The position numbers were made by a program, and so were the translations under genes. From contig RFLK01000102.1 in assembly GCA_003694525.1 (NCBI GenBank), positions 1 to 9,087 on the forward strand: DNA of 9,087 bases, given 5' to 3'. Positions 5,873 to 9,087 of this stretch are shown here, one piece after another. Each line of letters opens with the position of its first letter. Positions within the stretch are counted from its first letter, which is position 1. The DNA is from Candidatus Woesearchaeota archaeon. GTDB lineage: Archaea; Nanobdellota; Nanobdellia; Woesearchaeales; ARS49. The notes beneath the pieces were generated by a model. That model was given only the letters and a program-made list of their open reading frames with translations. It did not search any database and was not told the origin of the DNA.

Positions 5873-7657
5873 CTATCGGGGATTCCCTGGCTTTTTTACT
5901 ATGTCTAGTTTGATGTGAAGCTCTTTGAGGAATTCTTCTGTCCAGGGTTGGGGGCTTGAATCCATTGGGTTTTCTTGAGCTTTGTTTCGAGGGAATGCTA
6001 TGTATTCTCTTATGTCCTTGTGTTTTCCGAGCATGGTGACTAGTCTGTCAAAGCCTATTGCAAATCCTCCGTGGGGTGGTGCTCCGTATTTGAATGCTTC
6101 AAGAAGGAAGTCGAATGTTTTCTCTGCTCGCTCATAGCTCATTCCTATAACTTCAAGAACTTGGGTTTGTATGTCTTTTCTGTGTATTCTGATGCTTCCA
6201 GAGCCGAGTTCCCACCCGTTCAGTACTACATCGTATAGTTTTCCGTGCACTGCTCCAGGGTCTTCTTTTAATTTGCCCATATCCTCATCTTTCGGGTGCG
6301 TAAATATGTGATGGCGTGCATCCCATCTACTCTCATCTGAATTCCACTCGAATAGGGGAAAGTCTGTTATTGTGCAGAACTCGAATTTGTTCTCGTCTAT
6401 AAGATTTAGTTTCTCTCCTACTTCAAGCCTTACCTGGCCCAAGCCTTGTGCTGCTGTTTCGAACTCTCCTGCTGAGAACAATAGAAGATCGCCTGGCTTT
6501 GCGTCGGTTTCAATTGTCAGTTTGGCCTGTACTGCCTCTGGGAAGTATTTCACTATGTTGCTCTCAAGAGCGCCGCTATCTGTAACTCTCATCCAGGCAA
6601 GCCCTGAGAGTCCGTGCCTCTTCGCAAGGTCTATGAGTGCTTCTATGTCTTTTCTGCTAAAGCTTGCCGCTCCTTTTGCATTAAGGCAGAATACTTTTCC
6701 TCCTTTGTCTATTTGGCTTGTGAATATGCTGAAGTTTGAGTGTTTTACTGTTTCTGTGACATCTTTGAGTTCAAGGCCAAATCTCAAATCGGGCTTGTCG
6801 CTTCCGTATTTGACCATCGCCTCTCTCCAGCTCAGTCTTTTGAACGGTGTTTTGACTTCAAGGCCTATTGTTTCTTTTGCTATGTGCGCTATGCAGTTTT
6901 CTACTTGTTCAAGAACATCTTCCTGGTCTGCAAAGCTCATCTCAAGGTCTATTTGTGTGAACTCGGGCTGCCTGTCAGATCGCAGATCCTCGTCTCTCAG
7001 GCATCTTGCAAGTTGGAAGTACCTATCGCATCCTGCAACCATCAGCAATTGCTTGTATATTTGGGGGCTTTCTGGAAGAGAGTAGAATTTGCCTGGATGA
7101 GTTCTGCTTGGAACCTTGTATACTCTCGCACCTCCGGGAGTGGTTTTTACAAGAATCGGTGTTTCTATTTCCAAAAAGCCGTTCTTTGATAGGTACTCAC
7201 GTGCTGCCTGCGCTGCTCTGTGTCTGAGTAGCAGGTGTTTTTGCATCTCTGGCTTTCTAAGGTCAAGGTATCTGTATTTTAGTCTCAACTCTTCGCTTAC
7301 TTGTATTCTATCGTCTATTTCAAAAGGCGGCACTTCTGATTGGTTTAATATTGTAAGCGTGTCTGCGATTATTTCTATCTTGCCGGTTGGCATTTTTGGG
7401 TTTTCCATCCCCTCTGGTCTTTTGCGCACGTGCCCTGTAACTTTCAGCACCCACTCCCTGCCTATGTGCTCTCCTCTCTTGTGGGCTTGCTCATTGTGTG
7501 ATGGGTCAAGAACTATTTGGCTTGTGCCGTAGCGATCTCGCAGGTCTATGAATATGACTCCTCCATGGTCTCTTCTGGTGTCTGCCCAACCGCATAGAGT
7601 GACTTCTTTTCCGATGTCTTTCTCTGTCAGCTCTCCGCAGTTGTGTGTGCGCATCAT
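5873..7657 (-). CDS. aspS: Bacterial-type aspartyl-tRNA synthetase, probably non-discriminating
   Basis: This class II synthetase activates Asp and charges tRNA(Asp), and here probably tRNA(Asn). At 594 residues it has bacterial architecture: N-terminal OB-fold anticodon domain (1-~110), catalytic core with motif 1 at 161-169 (FLEIETPIL), motif 2 at 221-233 (RDEDLRSDRQPEF) and motif 3 at 530-541 (GGFAIGFDRLVT, Arg538), plus a GAD insertion at about 295-415. Archaeal AspRS lacks that insertion and is near 430-440 residues. His31 in RRDHGG, and Gly83 in RPEG, match residues tied to tRNA(Asn) acceptance in Pseudomonas-type enzymes. Oddities: motif 2 has Leu220 where Phe is usual, and the flipping loop reads TPGGA, not TPEGA. 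It heads the gatCAB operon, so Asp-tRNA(Asn) made here can be amidated by its neighbours. Tandem ATGs at 7657 and 7654 make the exact start uncertain by one codon. Confidence 0.95.
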   Translation of the reverse strand: MMRTHNCGELTEKDIGKEVTLCGWADTRRDHGGVIFIDLRDRYGTSQIVLDPSHNEQAHKRGEHIGREWVLKVTGHVRKRPEGMENPKMPTGKIEIIADTLTILNQSEVPPFEIDDRIQVSEELRLKYRYLDLRKPEMQKHLLLRHRAAQAAREYLSKNGFLEIETPILVKTTPGGARVYKVPSRTHPGKFYSLPESPQIYKQLLMVAGCDRYFQLARCLRDEDLRSDRQPEFTQIDLEMSFADQEDVLEQVENCIAHIAKETIGLEVKTPFKRLSWREAMVKYGSDKPDLRFGLELKDVTETVKHSNFSIFTSQIDKGGKVFCLNAKGAASFSRKDIEALIDLAKRHGLSGLAWMRVTDSGALESNIVKYFPEAVQAKLTIETDAKPGDLLLFSAGEFETAAQGLGQVRLEVGEKLNLIDENKFEFCTITDFPLFEWNSDESRWDARHHIFTHPKDEDMGKLKEDPGAVHGKLYDVVLNGWELGSGSIRIHRKDIQTQVLEVIGMSYERAEKTFDFLLEAFKYGAPPHGGFAIGFDRLVTMLGKHKDIREYIAFPRNKAQENPMDSSPQPWTEEFLKELHIKLDIVKKPGNPR

Positions 7658-7674
7658 TGAGTCGAGCAGCTCAA
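7657..7674. promoter_or_regulatory. Small dyad at the aspS transcription/translation start
   Basis: TTGAG and CTCAA form an inverted repeat around an inner GAGC-A-GCTC palindrome at 7664-7672. The dyad spans the predicted transcription start of aspS and touches its start codon. It could be an operator or a 5' hairpin, but short palindromes are frequent and nothing else supports a role. Confidence 0.25.
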
Positions 7675-7680
7675 TGCGTG

Positions 7681-7692
7681 TTTATAAATATA
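7681..7692 (-). promoter_or_regulatory. TATA box of the aspS-gatCAB operon
   Basis: Read on the - strand this stretch is TATATTTATAAA, a good archaeal TATA box. Its TTTATAAA core (7681-7688) is centred about 27 bases before the aspS ATG at 7657, predicting a transcription start within a few bases of that ATG and so a leaderless or nearly leaderless mRNA. It lies in the 65-base gap after the upstream hypothetical gene, giving the operon its own promoter. Confidence 0.6.
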
Positions 7693-7722
7693 CCGCTTGG
7701 AATCAGCTTCTTTTTCCCTTTT

Positions 7723-8283
7723 TTAATTAGGAAGTTTTGAGAGCCCTTTTGCAATGGCTTCAAGCCACCAGTCATATTGCCAGCTCCAATCTCTTGTCCT
7801 GTATCTGAAGTTTAGGCAGTCATAAGCTCTCACTAGAAATCTTGAAGTCCCTTTTTCTCCGGCCTTTTCAGGATCTGCTCTAATGCCTCGTGCTATACCC
7901 TCAATTAGTTTTGTATCGTATACTGTTGCTTGCACCATTTTTGCAAGCCCTGTTTTTGAAAAGTAGGGGGTTTTCATATGAACGCTTATATTTGTTGCAA
8001 ATTTGCAGGAAAGTCTTTCAAGCTCTGATAGCTTATTTGCTCCATCTCTTTCGCTCTCGCTCTTTATTATGAGGTAGTTTGATTTTATGTCCGCCTCATC
8101 CGGCAGGGAGTGTGCGTTTGCCTTTATCATTTCCGGAGTCCACGCTTCTGTTGAATATGTGAATTGCCTCTCTTCTTTTGGAAATTGCCAGGCGATATGT
8201 TCAAAGAACCTTTTCGATGATTTTCTTATTCTCTCTGCAACCTGTTCAATTGTGATTTTGCCTCTAACTTGCCTCTCTCGCAT
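7723..8283 (-). CDS. Hypothetical protein, 186 residues (second of a tandem pair)
   Basis: I do not recognise this family. The ATG at 8283 (MRERQVRGKITIEQ) is chosen because it leaves one base after the upstream gene's stop; an in-frame start at 8328 would add 15 residues and overlap that gene. The protein is soluble-looking, with no signal peptide or membrane span. Residues ~10-30 suggest an amphipathic helix (ITIEQVAERIRKSSKRFFE), the middle is charged (KSESERDGANKLSELERL), and the C-terminus is strikingly rich in Trp and Tyr: DWSWQYDWW at 165-173. Base composition resembles the neighbours, and no shadow frame is better, so it is probably a real gene. It is almost certainly co-transcribed with the gene upstream, with which it may share remote ancestry: AWT at 47-49, TVY at 120-122 and FLV-14-W at 149-166 have counterparts there. 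Confidence 0.75.
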   Translation of the reverse strand: MRERQVRGKITIEQVAERIRKSSKRFFEHIAWQFPKEERQFTYSTEAWTPEMIKANAHSLPDEADIKSNYLIIKSESERDGANKLSELERLSCKFATNISVHMKTPYFSKTGLAKMVQATVYDTKLIEGIARGIRADPEKAGEKGTSRFLVRAYDCLNFRYRTRDWSWQYDWWLEAIAKGLSKLPN

Positions 8284-8284
8284 A

Positions 8285-8845
8285 TTATTTTCCGTATTCC
8301 CGTTTGGCGAGCTTTTCCAGCTTGTCAAGCCTCTTGTTAAGGTATGATGCCCAGTTTTGAAAGTACTCTTTTGGGCAGGAGTCTCCTTTTCTGCTTATTA
8401 TGAAATAGTCCTTCCAGGTTGTGTCGATCATTTTTCCGTTTAATATTTCATCAAGAAGAGATTCGTTGAATATTGTCGTGTACGCCCATAGTTCTTTTCT
8501 GTGTATTCCGAACATTGCTGTTGATGCGAATTCGCTTGACCTGCCTTTAAGCTGGCCTCTCCATTTAAGCCCCGTGCCTCTTTTTTGTTTGGCTCGCTCG
8601 TAGATAGTCCAGAACTGCTCAAGGCACTCAGGCACGCTTTGGCTTGTTGAGGGTAGAAAAAGGGAACAATGTCCATTTTGTATATCATAAGCAGTCCAGG
8701 GGATCGTCCACGCTTTTGCATCATTGGCGAGTGTTGCCCTCAGCTCGTATTGTTGATATTCCTTGTGTGCTTGATGCATATTGGATATTATTTTCAGAAG
8801 CTTTTTCGTACTTACTGGCAATGCAATCCTGTTTATGTATTTCAT
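8285..8845 (-). CDS. Hypothetical protein, 186 residues (first of a tandem pair)
   Basis: I do not recognise this family. ATG at 8845 (MKYINRIALPVS) is preferred over an in-frame TTG at 8857, which would add four residues, because an AT-rich TATA-like element lies about 28 bases upstream of the ATG. No signal peptide or membrane span is seen. The middle is aromatic (AWTIPWTAYDI, 45-55; LEQFWTIYERA, 75-85), then comes a basic stretch (KQKRGTGLKWRGQLKGR, 86-102), and the C-terminus is a probable charged helix (LNKRLDKLEKLAKREY, 169-184). The basic segment could bind nucleic acid, but that is speculation. Its stop is one base from the next gene's ATG, so the two form an operon. It has exactly the same length as that neighbour and some colinear residues in common. 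Confidence 0.72.
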   Translation of the reverse strand: MKYINRIALPVSTKKLLKIISNMHQAHKEYQQYELRATLANDAKAWTIPWTAYDIQNGHCSLFLPSTSQSVPECLEQFWTIYERAKQKRGTGLKWRGQLKGRSSEFASTAMFGIHRKELWAYTTIFNESLLDEILNGKMIDTTWKDYFIISRKGDSCPKEYFQNWASYLNKRLDKLEKLAKREYGK

Positions 8846-8881
8846 TATTGACGACAATACGCAATAGTGTTTTAAGTATTG
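8846..8881 (-). promoter_or_regulatory. Putative promoter/operator of the hypothetical gene pair
   Basis: Read on the - strand, CTTAAAA (8870-8876) sits about 28 bases before the ATG at 8845, a fair position for a leaderless TATA-like box. Around it the pentamer TATTG/CAATA occurs four times in 36 bases: TATTG 8846-8850, CAATA 8855-8859, CAATA 8862-8866 and TATTG 8877-8881. The first two form an inverted repeat directly before the ATG, and the last two flank the box. This could be a repressor site, but in AT-rich DNA such pentamers can recur by chance. Confidence 0.35.
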
Positions 8882-8909
8882 TTAAAGAGCAGAATTTAAT
8901 TCGCAACAT

Positions 8910-8922
8910 ATATTCTGAATAT
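8910..8922. repeat. Perfect 13-base inverted repeat
   Basis: ATATTC-T-GAATAT is a perfect palindrome with a one-base centre, about 65-77 bases upstream of the hypothetical pair. A second, shorter palindrome, GAATT-T-AATTC, lies at 8892-8902. Either could be a regulator site; the only support is symmetry and intergenic location. Confidence 0.4.
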
Positions 8923-8939
8923 TTCTATTATTTCTATTA
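8922..8939. repeat. 9-base tandem direct repeat
   Basis: TTTCTATTA occurs twice head to tail, at 8922-8930 and 8931-8939, in the AT-rich gap between the partial gene and the hypothetical pair. It may be a replication-slippage product or part of a binding site. Confidence 0.6.
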
Positions 8940-8950
8940 ATTCTTGAAAC

Positions 8951-8976
8951 AGAACTTAGTATAAGAACTTAGTATA
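8951..8976. repeat. 13-base perfect tandem duplication at a gene end
   Basis: AGAACTTAGTATA occurs twice head to tail, at 8951-8963 and 8964-8976. The right-hand copy contains the stop codon of the partial - strand gene (8969-8971) and its last codons; the left-hand copy is outside the gene. The exactness suggests a recent duplication by slippage, or a conserved paired site. Confidence 0.75.
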
Positions 8977-9087
8977 TAAGGCCTGCTTGGTAATATTGCG
9001 CTCCGGGAGGCAATTGGTCTATTCTTTTTTGAGTCTCTTCAAGCGCTGAGTCCCTGTAATTGTTCCATTTTGGAACTTGCCTGTAAT
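8969..9087 (-). CDS. C-terminal end of an unidentified gene (partial)
   Basis: One - strand frame stays open from the right edge to TAA at 8969-8971, giving the last 38 residues of a protein that starts outside the window. The other two - strand frames hit stops within it. The visible part begins YRQVPKWNNYRDS and ends PPGAQYYQAGLIY, with a polar helix-like stretch between (ALEETQKRIDQL). The hydrophilic, Tyr-rich composition looks like real coding sequence. No family can be named. KRIDQL resembles KRLDKL near the end of the next gene on the same strand, in both cases following a Pro-Lys pair, which is suggestive but far from proof of homology. The gap to that next gene is 123 bases. Confidence 0.55.
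   Translation of the reverse strand, partial: YRQVPKWNNYRDSALEETQKRIDQLPPGAQYYQAGLIY

Noticed and set aside
6372..7085. Open frame of 237 codons on the + strand inside aspS
   Set aside because: It is antisense to the conserved catalytic core of aspS; its Ser/Leu-rich composition is what an antisense frame gives, and it matches no family.
7116..7532. Open frame of 138 codons on the + strand near the start of aspS
   Set aside because: Antisense to the anticodon-binding and motif 1 region of AspRS; no start signal or family match.
8284..8328. 15-residue N-terminal extension of the second hypothetical protein
   Set aside because: It would overlap the upstream gene by 44 bases with no supporting SD, while the internal ATG at 8283 gives a clean one-base junction.
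1..9087. Defence system, prophage, CRISPR array or insertion sequence
   Set aside because: No repeat-spacer pattern, transposase, integrase, terminal inverted repeats or known defence domains were seen; HerA here pairs with Mre11 as in repair and not with a SIR2 or NurA-type defence partner.

Overview
The window reads as a piece of an archaeal chromosome, most likely from a small-genome (DPANN-like) lineage; the exact phylum cannot be fixed from sequence alone. The reasons are a HerA-Mre11 repair pair of archaeal type, a GatA whose signature motif reads ESTGGSI as in archaeal enzymes, a GatB with a PGSKP motif and a four-cysteine cluster, and AT-rich TATA-like boxes about 25-28 bases upstream of start codons with no Shine-Dalgarno sequence in between, as expected for leaderless archaeal transcripts. 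The window is gene-dense and gives no sign of insertion sequences, CRISPR arrays, tRNAs or rRNAs.

Left part (1-2779, + strand): a two-gene repair operon, herA (DNA-translocating ATPase) followed by mre11 (nuclease), joined by a GTGA stop/start overlap. Rad50 and NurA, the usual partners, are not in the window. A possible divergent gene starts at base 38 on the - strand and leaves the window at once.

Centre (2784-7657, - strand): an aspS-gatC-gatA-gatB operon, convergent with mre11 and only 4 bases from it. Together these genes encode the two-step route to Asn-tRNA(Asn): a non-discriminating AspRS charges tRNA(Asn) with Asp, and GatCAB amidates it to Asn. The AspRS is the notable member. It is a long bacterial-type enzyme with a GAD insertion domain, in contrast to the shorter archaeal AspRS, and carries His31, the residue linked to tRNA(Asn) acceptance in bacterial non-discriminating enzymes. 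It therefore looks like a bacterial gene placed at the head of an archaeal amidotransferase operon.

Right part (7723-9087, - strand): three consecutive genes I do not recognise. Two are complete, adjacent with a single base between them, and both exactly 186 codons from the preferred starts; they share a faint colinear pattern of residues that could mark divergent paralogs. The third enters from the right edge and only its last 38 codons are visible. The 123-base AT-rich gap before the pair holds short tandem and inverted repeats and is the only sizeable regulatory-looking stretch. This right-hand block is the least explained part of the window, but I see no firm evidence of a new system.
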